Positions 9,211-18,209 of a DNA stretch of 64,000 bases are shown here, piece after piece. Under the pieces are notes generated by a model. The model was not told the origin of the DNA and searched no databases. It worked only from the letters and a program-made list of their open reading frames with translations. Location: the NCBI RefSeq assembly GCF_004803695.1, contig NZ_CP039393.1, positions 2,790,001-2,854,000 on the forward strand, given 5' to 3'. The stretch comes from Muribaculum gordoncarteri (GTDB taxonomy: Bacteria > Bacteroidota > Bacteroidia > Bacteroidales > Muribaculaceae). A program made the position numbers and the translations under genes. Position 1 is the stretch's first letter; every line of letters starts with the position of its first letter.

Positions 9211-10479
9211 TCAGTCACCCAATGTGAATCGCAATCCTACGTTTAGATTGAAGTTAAGAGGCCGTTCGCTGTAGATTGTTTCAACAGGCGAACCGTTGTC
9301 GATATAACAGCTTACGCCCGGCTCGGCATAGATGCCTAACGCGCGTGTGATGTTGAACTGCAATCCTGCCGAGGCATTTACCGACCATTGCAGAGGCTTA
9401 ACCTTTACATCCTCTTTCTCGGATTGTGTAGCGTGATTGTCAAGAATAAAATCCCTTTCTATTTTTCCCGAAACACACTTTTCAGCAAGCACTCCGGCCG
9501 AGGCATAGAGGTCAAATGAACGCCAGGACAGCACCCGGTAACGTGCATTTACAGGCACTCCTATATAGTGCAGCTTCTGCTGCCCCGCGATGTAGTGGCT
9601 TTCGCTTCCGTACTTCAGGTCGGAGGTTAGAAGCGTGTACAACAGGCCGCTCTCGATTGACAGGCGATCGTTGATGCGATAGGCAAATGAAAGTCCCGTC
9701 CTTACCGGCAAACGATGTTTCACTTCATTGGCCACATCTTGTCCCTGATTGAACAGAAGTATACCGAGCATGGGATTATCCTCCCATGACGCCTTGTCGG
9801 CACCAAGTACACCGGTGACTTTTCCGGCATATTCCAGGCGGTTATTCGATAAGTTGGGACTACCCGATGTAAACACTCCAAGCGACAAGCGTCCAGAATT
9901 TGCATCACAGCGTTTTGTCGCGCTCATACGCCTGTTGTTGTATATCCGGTCGGATTTCTCATCGTTTACCTTCGGAACCGGCCGACCTTCCGGCTTGGAT
10001 TCGTTAGTCGTTGACTCGCCCTTATCGTTACCGGCAACTTCACCGGAGCTTTCAGGCTTGACCGAATCACAATCATTTCCATATTCCGGTATTATTTCGG
10101 TTGACATTTCAACCGGAATATATGATGATTTATGTACTGCCGGTGGTACAGTCGGCGATGAACACAAATCGGGTTCTATATATGTTGATGATAAAAGTTT
10201 GTTTTCAGCATTGCCGGAAGAGGTGCCGGCGGCTTGTGTGATTTGGTCGGTAGAGAGGTCGTCGTCATTGCGCGTAATCAGCACAACAGTCGTAACGGCA
10301 ATAGCGAGCATGGCAGCAATGCGGATGGCTCTTTTTATCCATATAGGCATCACGTGGCGTGACGCTTCAGGCATCGGAGCGGCGACATTGCGTCGCAGGT
10401 CGTCCCAAAGGCCGTCAGGCTCGTCGACCTCAAAGCTTGACATTTTGTCATGTATGTGTTTCAGCCATTCCTCTTTCAT
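9211..10479 (-). CDS. ECF-partner membrane protein: cytoplasmic head, one TM helix, C-terminal beta-barrel
   Basis: 422 residues. The first 50 residues (KHIHDKMSSFEVDEPDGLWDDL) resemble the cytoplasmic heads of proteins paired with ECF sigma factors in Bacteroidetes. A single hydrophobic helix (about 54-68, IAAMLAIAVTTVVLI) follows, then a low-complexity linker rich in Ser, Glu and Pro, then a region from about 200 onward with alternating aromatic strands ending in LNFNLNVGLRFTLGD, typical of an OmpA/porin-like beta-barrel. The sigma factor gene lies 17 bases upstream on the same strand, so it may act as an anti-sigma-like or sensor component. The combination of an inner-membrane helix with a barrel is topologically puzzling. 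Confidence 0.7.
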   Translation of the reverse strand: MKEEWLKHIHDKMSSFEVDEPDGLWDDLRRNVAAPMPEASRHVMPIWIKRAIRIAAMLAIAVTTVVLITRNDDDLSTDQITQAAGTSSGNAENKLLSSTYIEPDLCSSPTVPPAVHKSSYIPVEMSTEIIPEYGNDCDSVKPESSGEVAGNDKGESTTNESKPEGRPVPKVNDEKSDRIYNNRRMSATKRCDANSGRLSLGVFTSGSPNLSNNRLEYAGKVTGVLGADKASWEDNPMLGILLFNQGQDVANEVKHRLPVRTGLSFAYRINDRLSIESGLLYTLLTSDLKYGSESHYIAGQQKLHYIGVPVNARYRVLSWRSFDLYASAGVLAEKCVSGKIERDFILDNHATQSEKEDVKVKPLQWSVNASAGLQFNITRALGIYAEPGVSCYIDNGSPVETIYSERPLNFNLNVGLRFTLGD

Positions 10480-10496
10480 AGTGGTGCAAATTGTAA

Positions 10497-11048
10497 TTAT
10501 TTCTGATATTGCTTTATTTTCATGGCAAGCATGGCCTTTGCTCTGAAAAGCTGTGACGCCGAAGTGTTAGCTTTTATATTAAGCATCTCCGATATTTCCT
10601 TATGGCTCTTCCCTTCGATTACGAATAGATTGAATATCGTGCGGTACCCGTCGGGAAGTTCCCTGATGAACCGGTATATCACTTCGGCATCCATGTCGTC
10701 GAGGCGCGGATCCTCGTAGGGAATTGATGCCTCGGCTTCGGTTATTTCCTGAAAATCTAATCGGCTGTTGCGACGTATGAATCGCAGCGTTTCGTTTATC
10801 ACGATTTTCGTGAGCCATCCTTTTAAAGAACCTTCGCCCCGATACTCGAATGTATCGATGGCCGAGAATACTTTCATGAAACTTTCCTGCAGAATATCCT
10901 TTACATCCTCGGGATTGATGATATAGCGTGAGCACACAGCCGTAAGATAACGAATGTGAAGTTTATAGACAGCTTTCATGGCAGCAGTATCACCTCGGCG
11001 GACACCACTTACCAACAATCGTTCGTTGTCGTTAGCATTCACTGTCAT
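10497..11048 (-). CDS. RNA polymerase ECF-type sigma factor
   Basis: 183 residues. Region 2 (ITRY-like YLTAVCSRYIINPEDVKDILQESFMKVF, about 30-60) and the region 4 helix-turn-helix (LPDGYRTIFNLFVIEGKSHKEISEMLNI, about 130-158) are clear. It directs transcription of a small regulon, probably including itself and the beta-barrel protein encoded 17 bases downstream. No classical anti-sigma gene is adjacent apart from that partner. Confidence 0.92.
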   Translation of the reverse strand: MTVNANDNERLLVSGVRRGDTAAMKAVYKLHIRYLTAVCSRYIINPEDVKDILQESFMKVFSAIDTFEYRGEGSLKGWLTKIVINETLRFIRRNSRLDFQEITEAEASIPYEDPRLDDMDAEVIYRFIRELPDGYRTIFNLFVIEGKSHKEISEMLNIKANTSASQLFRAKAMLAMKIKQYQK

Positions 11049-11076
11049 TATCTTGAATATCGGCTTAAAGGAGAAT

Positions 11077-11109
11077 AGGCGGGATTCCGATGAGATGGGA
11101 ATCCCGCCT
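11077..11109. terminator. strong hairpin between NigD-like and sigma factor genes
   Basis: A perfect 12-bp stem (AGGCGGGATTCC, 11077-11088, with GGAATCCCGCCT, 11098-11109) lies 72 bases past the stop of the NigD-like gene and 29 bases upstream of the sigma-factor start. On the minus strand a T-rich stretch follows, so it probably ends the NigD-like transcript. Confidence 0.72.
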
Positions 11110-11180
11110 GCCCACGCTCCAATTATCGGGTTTTCACTTTATTGTTAACGGAGAATTCCCGAATTTTCTTGTACAGGCTT

Positions 11181-11912
11181 TTACTTGATGTTAATGTCGC
11201 TGAGCTGTTCGACAAGCAATTGCGGCTGCTTGCCGTCGCGCATCCTCAGGCTGAACTCCGATGTCTTTTCGCCCGAGAACGACTTCCAACGCAGTTTTAT
11301 GCTTATAGTGCCGTTAAGCTCGGGAAGGCCGTTGAGATTGAATGCGATGAGTCCGTCGCCCCACTCTCCGTTAGTGTCGCCGTGAGCATTGTGACGCAGT
11401 TCAAATTCATGGGGATTTTCGGGATTAACTCCTGTGAGCAGGTTGAGCTCGTGTACTGCCGACGGATTGTTCCAACGTGTGCGCACACGCAGGGTTAAGT
11501 ATCCGTCCTCGGCAACTGTAACCCAGTCACGCATAATCTCCACGGGGTCGTTACCGAATTTGGAATCATTGATGTCGGTCGTCGGCACAGGGCGCTTCGT
11601 GCGTATACTGTCAAGCCAGTTTACGTAGACCTTGCGGAAGCTGCCGCCATTTTCAGGAGCCACGGTTTCCGAGAAATTCACAAGCGCTCTCACTTCTTTC
11701 TTGCCATAAGGCGACTTAGCCATATTTACGGGCTGAAGAATAGTGTTGTCATCGAGATGCATGATGAATGATTCGTCGTCAGCCGGTTCTACTGTAACCA
11801 AGGCGGTGGGATGATACATAGCCTTATCGTCGTCATCGTCCAAACATGACTGGAATGTTACGGCCAATCCCACAAAAAGAAGCGGAGTGATGAAATGTTT
11901 AAATTTATTCAT
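11181..11912 (-). CDS. NigD-like lipoprotein
   Basis: 243 residues with a lipobox (TFQSC, Cys23) followed by an Asp-rich run (DDDDD) that often marks surface-exposed Bacteroidetes lipoproteins. The order of a short beta-rich domain (HPTALVTVEPADDESFIMHLDD) and a longer C-terminal domain (LTLRVRTRWNN, HEFELRHNAHGD) matches NigD-like proteins, which are named from a bacteriocin-linked Bacteroides operon but mostly have no known function. It is alone on its transcript. Confidence 0.8.
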   Translation of the reverse strand: MNKFKHFITPLLFVGLAVTFQSCLDDDDDKAMYHPTALVTVEPADDESFIMHLDDNTILQPVNMAKSPYGKKEVRALVNFSETVAPENGGSFRKVYVNWLDSIRTKRPVPTTDINDSKFGNDPVEIMRDWVTVAEDGYLTLRVRTRWNNPSAVHELNLLTGVNPENPHEFELRHNAHGDTNGEWGDGLIAFNLNGLPELNGTISIKLRWKSFSGEKTSEFSLRMRDGKQPQLLVEQLSDINIK

Positions 11913-12111
11913 GTCTATTGTATTTGATTGGTTGTTCTATTCATTAAATCACAATGTCCCGGAATTCTTGCATCAAACAGCTATTTTTTTTCAACCGAAT
12001 AATTGCAACCGAATCCCCCAAAGCAGGTTTAATTATTTTTGACAATTATATTCCATTACCATTATGTCCAAATTCGTAACTTTACATTAGTTCAAAAACA
12101 TTTTATTTGGC

Positions 12112-12981
12112 ATGAAGAAAAAAGGTACATTTGTATTAGCGGCTGCGATATTAATCAGCAGCATGATAAGTTGTGGAGTAAAGAAAAACGACCGGCCGGA
12201 TGAAGAAATTTCTTCCAACGGCATGGTCCTGGACTCTGTTGAAATCTACGATTCCATAACGGCCAATGGGAGCTGCAAGGCTTTGTGCAAGATAAGCGTT
12301 ATGTACCCCACAGGCGATAACACAGTCGATGACTCGGTGAGAGCCTGGATAGCCGACAGGCTGGCATATTCTTACAAAGACAATTCGACACCTTCATTCA
12401 CTATAACTAAGGAGATGCAGAACAATGTGCCGGAAATGGCAAAGCTTGCTTGCGACTCGTTACTTAACTCGTCACGCCGCGATTTCAACAGCATGAAGGG
12501 ATTCAGCATCAACTACACTTTCGACTATTCAATCGACACCGTGTATACTGCACCATCATATATTACCTACTGCTTCAACAGCTACTGCTATCTCGGCGGA
12601 GCGCATGGAGGCTCTATGTTCCAGCCCGCGACATTCTCCAAGGCCGACGGAACAATGTTGACATGGGACAACACGATAAAGCGTGACGATGAGCCGGCCG
12701 TTATCGCCATGATAAAGCGGGAACTCGCCAAGCAGTTTTTCACGCCTGAAAGCGGATGGACAATGGATGACGGACTGATCGTAAGCCCCGACTCGATCAA
12801 GCTTCCCGTGACACCGCCGCTATTTGATGCCGAAGGGCTGGTGGTGACCTACCAGCAGTATGAAATATCGCCCTACGCTGCGGGAATGCCGTCATGTGTG
12901 CTGCCGCTTGACTCAATCGCTTCCAGCCTCACCCCTACCGCCAAGGCCACAGTTATGCCCGACGACGCATCGACCCGATAG
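12112..12981 (+). CDS. RsiV-like lipoprotein (DUF4163/DUF3298)
   Basis: 289 residues, lipobox SMISC (Cys21). The central region (YITYCFNSYCYLGGAHGGS, about 149-167) and the C-terminal QQYEISPYAAGMP segment are hallmarks of the DUF4163-DUF3298 pair found in RsiV. In Bacillus, RsiV binds lysozyme; many Bacteroidetes homologues are stand-alone lipoproteins with no sigma-factor domain, as here. The role is therefore unknown. A TAACTTTA element about 30 bases upstream of the ATG may be the -7 box. Confidence 0.82.
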   Translation: MKKKGTFVLAAAILISSMISCGVKKNDRPDEEISSNGMVLDSVEIYDSITANGSCKALCKISVMYPTGDNTVDDSVRAWIADRLAYSYKDNSTPSFTITKEMQNNVPEMAKLACDSLLNSSRRDFNSMKGFSINYTFDYSIDTVYTAPSYITYCFNSYCYLGGAHGGSMFQPATFSKADGTMLTWDNTIKRDDEPAVIAMIKRELAKQFFTPESGWTMDDGLIVSPDSIKLPVTPPLFDAEGLVVTYQQYEISPYAAGMPSCVLPLDSIASSLTPTAKATVMPDDASTR

Positions 12982-12993
12982 CCAGCGACATTA

Positions 12994-13022
12994 GAGCCGG
13001 TTCGACAATAAATGTTAACGGC
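12994..13022 (+). repeat. solo IS5-type terminal repeat, copy 2
   Basis: Matches the left end of the remnant at 33169 (GAGCCGG, TTCGACAATAAATG, TTAACGGC) over its whole 29 bases and is preceded by TTA. It lies between two convergent genes and supplies the stop codon of the DUF4405 gene on the other strand. No second end is nearby. Confidence 0.78.
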
Positions 13023-13440
13023 GGTATTTGCGCATCAGCCACGGCAACATTCGCCACAAATGAATCACGGCGGCTACCGACATAATGATGCCGAGCCAAT
13101 AGTGCCACAGTCCGAGATTGAGTATCTTCACGGGCGACAACAGCTTGACAAGCCCCGTCAAAAAGACGATTGCAAGCATCACCATCAACACCTGTGAATT
13201 GATCACGGTGTAGGGATACTTCACGCTCAAAGCCTTGAATGACTTGATGTAGTTTCCCACATGGACAGCGGTAAGCGCCACCATCACAAAGCCTGTACAG
13301 TAATGCAGCATCTTCAACAAGGGACGCGGCTCTATTATTATGCCATGCTTTTTAAGGTGCAGCATTACACCCGTCGTCAGCACCACAACAAAACATAGCA
13401 CCAACGCGCTGTCAATGATAGTCTTTAAGTTCTTATTCAT
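13015..13440 (-). CDS. DUF4405-like four-helix membrane protein
   Basis: 141 residues from the ATG at 13440; the in-frame extension to 13503 reads polar sequence and is less likely. Four hydrophobic segments (LVLCFVVVLTTGVMLHL, CTGFVMVALTAVHVG, VLMVMLAIVFLTGLV, YWLGIIMSVAAVIHLW) with His residues facing the membrane (LHYC, VHVGNY, IHLWR) resemble DUF4405 or small cytochrome b-type proteins, so haem binding is possible. The stop codon lies in the solo terminal repeat. Confidence 0.75.
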   Translation of the reverse strand: MNKNLKTIIDSALVLCFVVVLTTGVMLHLKKHGIIIEPRPLLKMLHYCTGFVMVALTAVHVGNYIKSFKALSVKYPYTVINSQVLMVMLAIVFLTGLVKLLSPVKILNLGLWHYWLGIIMSVAAVIHLWRMLPWLMRKYRR

Positions 13441-13600
13441 GACTGAACGTTTACGGTTATTGTCATAACACCCGATTGCCCTGAATTGATTTATGCAGAA
13501 CATCGGTCGGCCACTTTGTATCTATCGGACGGCCCGAAATTTCTGAAATATAAATAAATGCACTATCTTTGCAAATCGAAATCACATCATTTATTACGAC

Positions 13601-15385
13601 ATGTCAATAGATAACATCATAGCACAAGCCGTAGCGCATGCCGTGAAGGCTCTGTACGGAGTCGATGCCGACCCGTCGTCGATAGTGCCGCAAACGACCA
13701 AGAAAGAGTTTGAAGGCAATCTCACAATCGTTGTTTTCCCCTGGGTAAAGGCCGCACGCAAGTCGCCTGAAGCAGTAGGAACCGAAATAGGCGACTGGCT
13801 CGTTGCAAACGAACCCGCCGTCAATCGATTCAATGTCATCAAGGGATTCCTGAACATCGTAATCGAGCCTACCTACTTCACTTCGATGCTGCGACACATC
13901 GAGGAAACCCCCGACTACGGATTCAAGAAAGCCGATGCCGACAGTCCGCTGGTAATGGTTGAGTATTCATCGCCCAACACCAACAAGCCTCTCCATCTCG
14001 GCCACATTCGCAACAATCTCCTCGGCTACAGCCTTGCACAGATACTCAAGGCCTGCGGCAACCGTGTCGTAAAAACCAACATCGTCAACGACCGCGGAAT
14101 CCATATATGCAAGTCCATGCTCGCATGGCGCAAGTGGGGCGAGGGCGCAACCCCCGAATCGACCGGAAAGAAGGGCGACCACCTCATCGGCGACTTCTAT
14201 GTGCTCTTTGACAAGCACTACAAGGCCGAACTGAAAGAGCTCATGGATAAAGGCATGACTCAGGAAGAGGCCGAAAAGGCATCGCCCCTGATGCTTGAGG
14301 CGCGTGAGATGCTGCGCCGCTGGGAGCAGAAGGATCCCGAAATACGTTCATTGTGGGAGATGATGAACAACTGGGTGTATGCCGGATTTGACGAAACCTA
14401 CAAGCGACTCGGAGTCGACTTCGACAAGATATACTACGAGAGCAACACCTACCTCGAAGGAAAGGACAAAGTGCTCGAAGGTCTTGAAAAAGGCATCATG
14501 TATCGCAAGGACGACGGCTCGGTGTGGGCCGACCTTACCGATGCCGGACTCGACCACAAGCTACTTCTGCGCAGCGACGGCACTTCGGTCTACATGACCC
14601 AGGACATAGGCACCGCAAAGCTCCGCTACCAGGACTACCCCATCGACAAGATGATATATGTCGTAGGAAATGAGCAGAACTATCACTTCCAGGTGCTATC
14701 GCTGCTTCTCGACCGACTCGGCTTCAAGTGGGGAAAGGACCTCGTGCACTTCTCCTACGGAATGGTCGAGCTCCCCGAGGGCAAAATGAAGAGCCGCGAG
14801 GGAACAGTGGTCGACGCCGACGACCTGATGGACGAGATGATACAGGGCGCACGCGAAGTATCGGCCGAACGCGGAAAGGGTGACTTCACCCCCGAGGAGG
14901 CCGACGAGATAGCCCGCATCGTGGGCATGGGCGCGCTCAAATACTTCCTCCTCAAGGTTGACCCGCGCAAAAACATGACCTTCAATCCCAAGGAGTCGAT
15001 CGACTTCAACGGCAACACAGGTCCTTTCATCCAGTACACCTACGCACGCATCCGCTCAGTGCTCCGCAAGGCCGCCGAAGCCGGATACACCGCCACTGGC
15101 TACGACATGGTCGAGCCCAACGAGAAGGAGATATCGCTCATCCAGCACCTCGCCGACTTCCCCGCAACGGTAGCCGAGGCCGGACGCATCTACTCGCCCG
15201 CTCTCATAGCCAACTATGTCTACGATCTCGTGAAGGAGTACAACCAGTTCTATCACGACTACACTATTCTTAACGAGCCCGATGCTGCAGTGCGCGCACT
15301 GCGACTCGCTCTGAGCCAATGCGTGGCCGGAGTCGTGCGCAGTGGAATGTCGCTGCTTGGCATCGAAGTCCCCGAAAGAATGTAA
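13601..15385 (+). CDS. argS: arginyl-tRNA synthetase
   Basis: 594 residues, full length. It charges tRNA-Arg. The N-terminal Arg-tRNA-synthetase domain (about 1-90), the HIGH-type motif PLHLGHIRNN (about 126-135) and the KMSKS-equivalent region GKMKSREGTVV (about 395) are present, and the C-terminal anticodon-binding DALR domain ends the protein. A TATCTTTG -7 box lies at 13564-13571, 30 bases before the ATG. Confidence 0.96.
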   Translation: MSIDNIIAQAVAHAVKALYGVDADPSSIVPQTTKKEFEGNLTIVVFPWVKAARKSPEAVGTEIGDWLVANEPAVNRFNVIKGFLNIVIEPTYFTSMLRHIEETPDYGFKKADADSPLVMVEYSSPNTNKPLHLGHIRNNLLGYSLAQILKACGNRVVKTNIVNDRGIHICKSMLAWRKWGEGATPESTGKKGDHLIGDFYVLFDKHYKAELKELMDKGMTQEEAEKASPLMLEAREMLRRWEQKDPEIRSLWEMMNNWVYAGFDETYKRLGVDFDKIYYESNTYLEGKDKVLEGLEKGIMYRKDDGSVWADLTDAGLDHKLLLRSDGTSVYMTQDIGTAKLRYQDYPIDKMIYVVGNEQNYHFQVLSLLLDRLGFKWGKDLVHFSYGMVELPEGKMKSREGTVVDADDLMDEMIQGAREVSAERGKGDFTPEEADEIARIVGMGALKYFLLKVDPRKNMTFNPKESIDFNGNTGPFIQYTYARIRSVLRKAAEAGYTATGYDMVEPNEKEISLIQHLADFPATVAEAGRIYSPALIANYVYDLVKEYNQFYHDYTILNEPDAAVRALRLALSQCVAGVVRSGMSLLGIEVPERM

Positions 15386-15464
15386 TTTAACTTATTTAAC
15401 ACCTCTGCGATGCCACTTAATCGCAGTTATGCGTTATCTCTCTATACAACAATTATTATCAATC

Positions 15465-16169
15465 ATGAACAATTACAACCTCAATTCCTACAACAATCAG
15501 GCCCTCGACAGTCACGTGTCAGGCGTCATGAAGCGCGTCTACGTTAAAATGTTCCTGGCCATGATTGTAACAGCGTTAGCTGCATGGGCATGCACCGTTA
15601 TTCCCGGCATAGGCATGTTCCTGGCAACCCACTCATGGGTCTACTGGGGAATCGCCATCCTTGAGCTGGTGCTCGTGTTCAGCCTCTCGGGCGCCATCAA
15701 CAAAATGAATTCAAGCACCGCGTCACTGATATTCTACCTCTATTCACTGCTCAACGGTGTAACGTTTGCCTTCATTTTCATGGCCTATACCCCGGTGTCG
15801 ATCTTCAAGACATTCGCCATCACAGCTGGTGTATTCGGCGCCATGAGTATCTACGGCTACTTCACCGAGCGTGACTTGACCAAGATAGGCTCATTCCTTA
15901 CAATGGCCATCATAGGCTTGTTCATAGCTATGATTGTCAACATCTTCTGGGCCAACTCAACACTTGAATGGATAGTGTCGATAGCCGGTGTGATCATATT
16001 CGTAGGCCTCACAGCCTGGGACACCCAGAAAATCAAGCAGTGGGCCGAGAGCGGAATCGGAGCCACCGACGGTCGACTCGCAACCATAGGAGCGCTCACA
16101 CTCTATCTCGACTTCATCAACCTCTTCTTGTTCCTGTTGAGATTCTTCGGAGCCTCATCACGCGACTAA
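15465..16169 (+). CDS. Bax inhibitor-1/YccA family membrane protein
   Basis: 234 residues from the ATG at 15465. A longer frame would overlap argS and begin in unrelated sequence. Seven hydrophobic helices are visible, starting with YVKMFLAMIVTALAAWACTVI and ending with TLYLDFINLFLFLLRFFG, the conserved C-terminal signature of this family (YLDFINLFLFLLR). Bacterial members are pH-sensitive calcium-leak channels or modulators of membrane proteases. It is followed by a GC-rich hairpin. Confidence 0.92.
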   Translation: MNNYNLNSYNNQALDSHVSGVMKRVYVKMFLAMIVTALAAWACTVIPGIGMFLATHSWVYWGIAILELVLVFSLSGAINKMNSSTASLIFYLYSLLNGVTFAFIFMAYTPVSIFKTFAITAGVFGAMSIYGYFTERDLTKIGSFLTMAIIGLFIAMIVNIFWANSTLEWIVSIAGVIIFVGLTAWDTQKIKQWAESGIGATDGRLATIGALTLYLDFINLFLFLLRFFGASSRD

Positions 16170-16195
16170 GAGCTCGGGATTGCATCCACCACATC

Positions 16196-16236
16196 ACAGC
16201 ACCATTGAGCCCACATGCGGCTCAACGGTGCTGTTG
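16196..16236 (+). terminator. hairpin after the Bax-inhibitor-1 gene
   Basis: ACAGCACCATTGAGCC pairs with GGCTCAACGGTGCTGT with one mismatch around a short loop, 27 bases after the stop. The T-run after it is weak, so the terminator call is moderate. Confidence 0.55.
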
Positions 16237-16414
16237 CATTATCGGGCTCGATTGTCATATTTCCATAATACCGCACCATCCCTTACCCGCAAAATGGATG
16301 AAATGAAAAATTTTTGCGATTTTTCAGGCGAAACTCTTGCATATATCAAATTACGTGATTAACTTTGCACTCGCAAAACGGCAGAGGCCGCGAGCATAAT
16401 CTCTAAAAAATATT

Positions 16415-16488
16415 GGTGCGTTAGTTCAGTTGGTTAGAATACATGCCTGTCACGCATGGGGTCACGGGTTCGAGTCCCGTACGCACCG
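16415..16488 (+). tRNA. tRNA-Asp (GTC)
   Basis: 74 bases with acceptor GGTGCGT pairing with ACGCACC, D-arm AGTTCAGTTGGTTAGA, anticodon loop CTGTCAC (anticodon GTC), T-arm GGGTTCGAGTCCC and discriminator G. CCA is not encoded. A strong terminator follows. The DNA downstream is accessory, with a decayed gene fragment immediately after, so this tRNA may mark an old insertion site. Confidence 0.96.
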
Positions 16489-16502
16489 CTGAGGAGAGAG
16501 GA

Positions 16503-16551
16503 GAATGAGTATGCGTCAAACCTTCGGGTTTACGTTTACTCATTCTTTTTT
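16503..16551 (+). terminator. intrinsic terminator of tRNA-Asp
   Basis: GAATGAGTA (16503-16511) pairs with TACTCATTC (16537-16545); an inner stem AAACC/GGTTT closes over TTCG. Six T follow at 16545-16551. Confidence 0.85.
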
Positions 16552-16555
16552 ATGC

Positions 16556-16879
16556 CCCTACACCATCCCCGGAAGTGCCAAGACCCAAGACTAATTGGGG
16601 CTAATTGCAAAAAAGTTGTTCCGTTTGGCACATCTGTCAGAGAATCTCGGCTACGGACTCAGTAAACTCAAACGTTGGCAAGAAGTAACGGGTCGACCTA
16701 TACACATCGAAACAACTATCAATTCCGTCAAAGTAACATTTGACCTCCAAACGCGCGAAACGGGAAAGTCTGATGTCGCCACCAAGACAATTGAACGCGA
16801 ACTCGCCGCACTCTCTGACATAGTACATTATGTCGGCTCTAAGAAAGGCGGCCACTGGGAAATGATTAGCAATGAATAA
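16556..16879 (+). pseudogene. remnant of an AlbA-type ATP-binding (RecG-like) regulator
   Basis: Only the last 90 or so residues of the family can be read: LFRLAHLSENLGYGLSKL then VKVTFDL (ATPase C-terminal region), followed by a winged-helix-like tail (LAALSDIVHYVGSKKGGHWEM). There is no proper start; upstream residues that look related (PRLIGANCKK) sit in a different frame, so at least one frameshift and a large 5' deletion have occurred. Members of this family are usually accessory proteins with DNA-binding N-terminal AlbA_2 domains. It begins within 70 bases of the tRNA-Asp 3' end. Confidence 0.6.
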
Positions 16880-17047
16880 GCCAACAGTATGGATAATAAG
16901 TGATTTATCAATACGATTATAGCAACATATCCCAATGTCACGCTTACATATTTAAGCCATATCCACAAATAGCTGAACATTTCATCGACTTCTCAACTTT
17001 GTTTGAGAATTTTATGTAAATTTGCTGCCTAATAAAGTTCAAAATTT

Positions 17048-18148
17048 ATGCCAAACCGAATCATTACATCGATGTTTTGTGCCGCCGTTGCGATAGCAGC
17101 GATAGCGCAGACCGAAACGCCCGACAGCACAATTACGCAAGAGCCCAATGCCATTATCGGCCGTCCTTATAAATTATTTGACACAACAGCATTCTGCTCT
17201 TACTCAAGTTTTCACCCTTCACAGTATCTTACTGATAATAATTGGGATATTCTTTGCGCGTTTGTTCAGCCAGGAACTGTCGCCAAATTAGATTCGCTCG
17301 GCATACCGTATAGCAAAAGTCAGTTAAGGCTGCTTGAAGTCGGAGATTTGCTTTCTTCAAACAAAGGAGTTTATACGACCTCAATGAATATCTTTGGGAA
17401 ATCCGAAACTACCGATATACGTAAACAATCTAAAGAGTTTGCCGACAGTATATTCCCGGAGATAGAGCCGGAGATAAAGCAGCTTATTTCTGATTTTGCC
17501 AAAGCCGGATATTCCAAACACACTTATAGTCTTATATTCTCGTATCTTCTTGACTCATACATCTGGGATGACGAGCGATTGGGCTCTCCCGTGAATTGCG
17601 AAGATCATGGCACTTGGTCGGGCGCATATTGGGCGATGTTTGAAAGCCGTTTACACGATAAAATTGGCACAAATGGCTATGGTCCGGTACTACAGAATTG
17701 GACAGACAATCTTGGATATTGGCTAAATTCCAACAAGCTTATTTCATTTGCGCGAGAAGTAATCAAGACCAAAGGCGGCCGCATTGAGAATCAAGAAGTG
17801 ATAGATGCTATAGCCGGATGGGGGCTGACTGACGAAAAAGGCAATATTCTAATCCCTGTATTGCATAAAAACAACAATGATAATATAGATAATTTATGTA
17901 GGAGCATTACAAACAAATTAAGCGATGCCATTAAGAAATACTGCTCCGCATGGCATACAGCACATAATATTTCGTCGGAACGAGTTGGTCAAATTATGTT
18001 CTATCACGAAGTGATGTGGGACTTGCTTGATATACTTGAGTCAAAAGGAATGATTGCAATGCCTGCAATTCTCAAAGGCGAAGAGGTGGGCAAACAACAT
18101 TTTGGCGACATCTGCTTTATCGTAATTGATGATTCCGAACAAGAATAA
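17048..18148 (+). CDS. orphan exported protein
   Basis: 366 residues with an N-terminal signal sequence (MFCAAVAIAAIAQ) followed by a Thr/Pro-rich linker. The mature part is mixed alpha/beta with conserved-looking aromatic motifs (DSYIWDDERLGSPVNCEDHGTW and LQNWTDNLGYWLNSNK at about 176 and 217). No known family was recognised. It lies alone in the accessory zone, with a TAAATTTG -7 box at 17017-17024. It is modestly more AT-rich than the core genes around it. Function unknown. Confidence 0.6.
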   Translation: MPNRIITSMFCAAVAIAAIAQTETPDSTITQEPNAIIGRPYKLFDTTAFCSYSSFHPSQYLTDNNWDILCAFVQPGTVAKLDSLGIPYSKSQLRLLEVGDLLSSNKGVYTTSMNIFGKSETTDIRKQSKEFADSIFPEIEPEIKQLISDFAKAGYSKHTYSLIFSYLLDSYIWDDERLGSPVNCEDHGTWSGAYWAMFESRLHDKIGTNGYGPVLQNWTDNLGYWLNSNKLISFAREVIKTKGGRIENQEVIDAIAGWGLTDEKGNILIPVLHKNNNDNIDNLCRSITNKLSDAIKKYCSAWHTAHNISSERVGQIMFYHEVMWDLLDILESKGMIAMPAILKGEEVGKQHFGDICFIVIDDSEQE

Positions 18149-18171
18149 ACGGACAAATAATCCGACACAAA

Positions 18172-18209
18172 ATCAACATATTACACACAATCCATCACCT
18201 TAAATGGCC
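18172..18209 (+). repeat. 38-bp direct repeat, left copy
   Basis: Matches 20140-20177 at 35 of 38 positions (core CAATCCATCACCTTAAATG identical). The two copies are in the same orientation and bracket the AbiEi/AbiEii gene pair. Confidence 0.8.
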
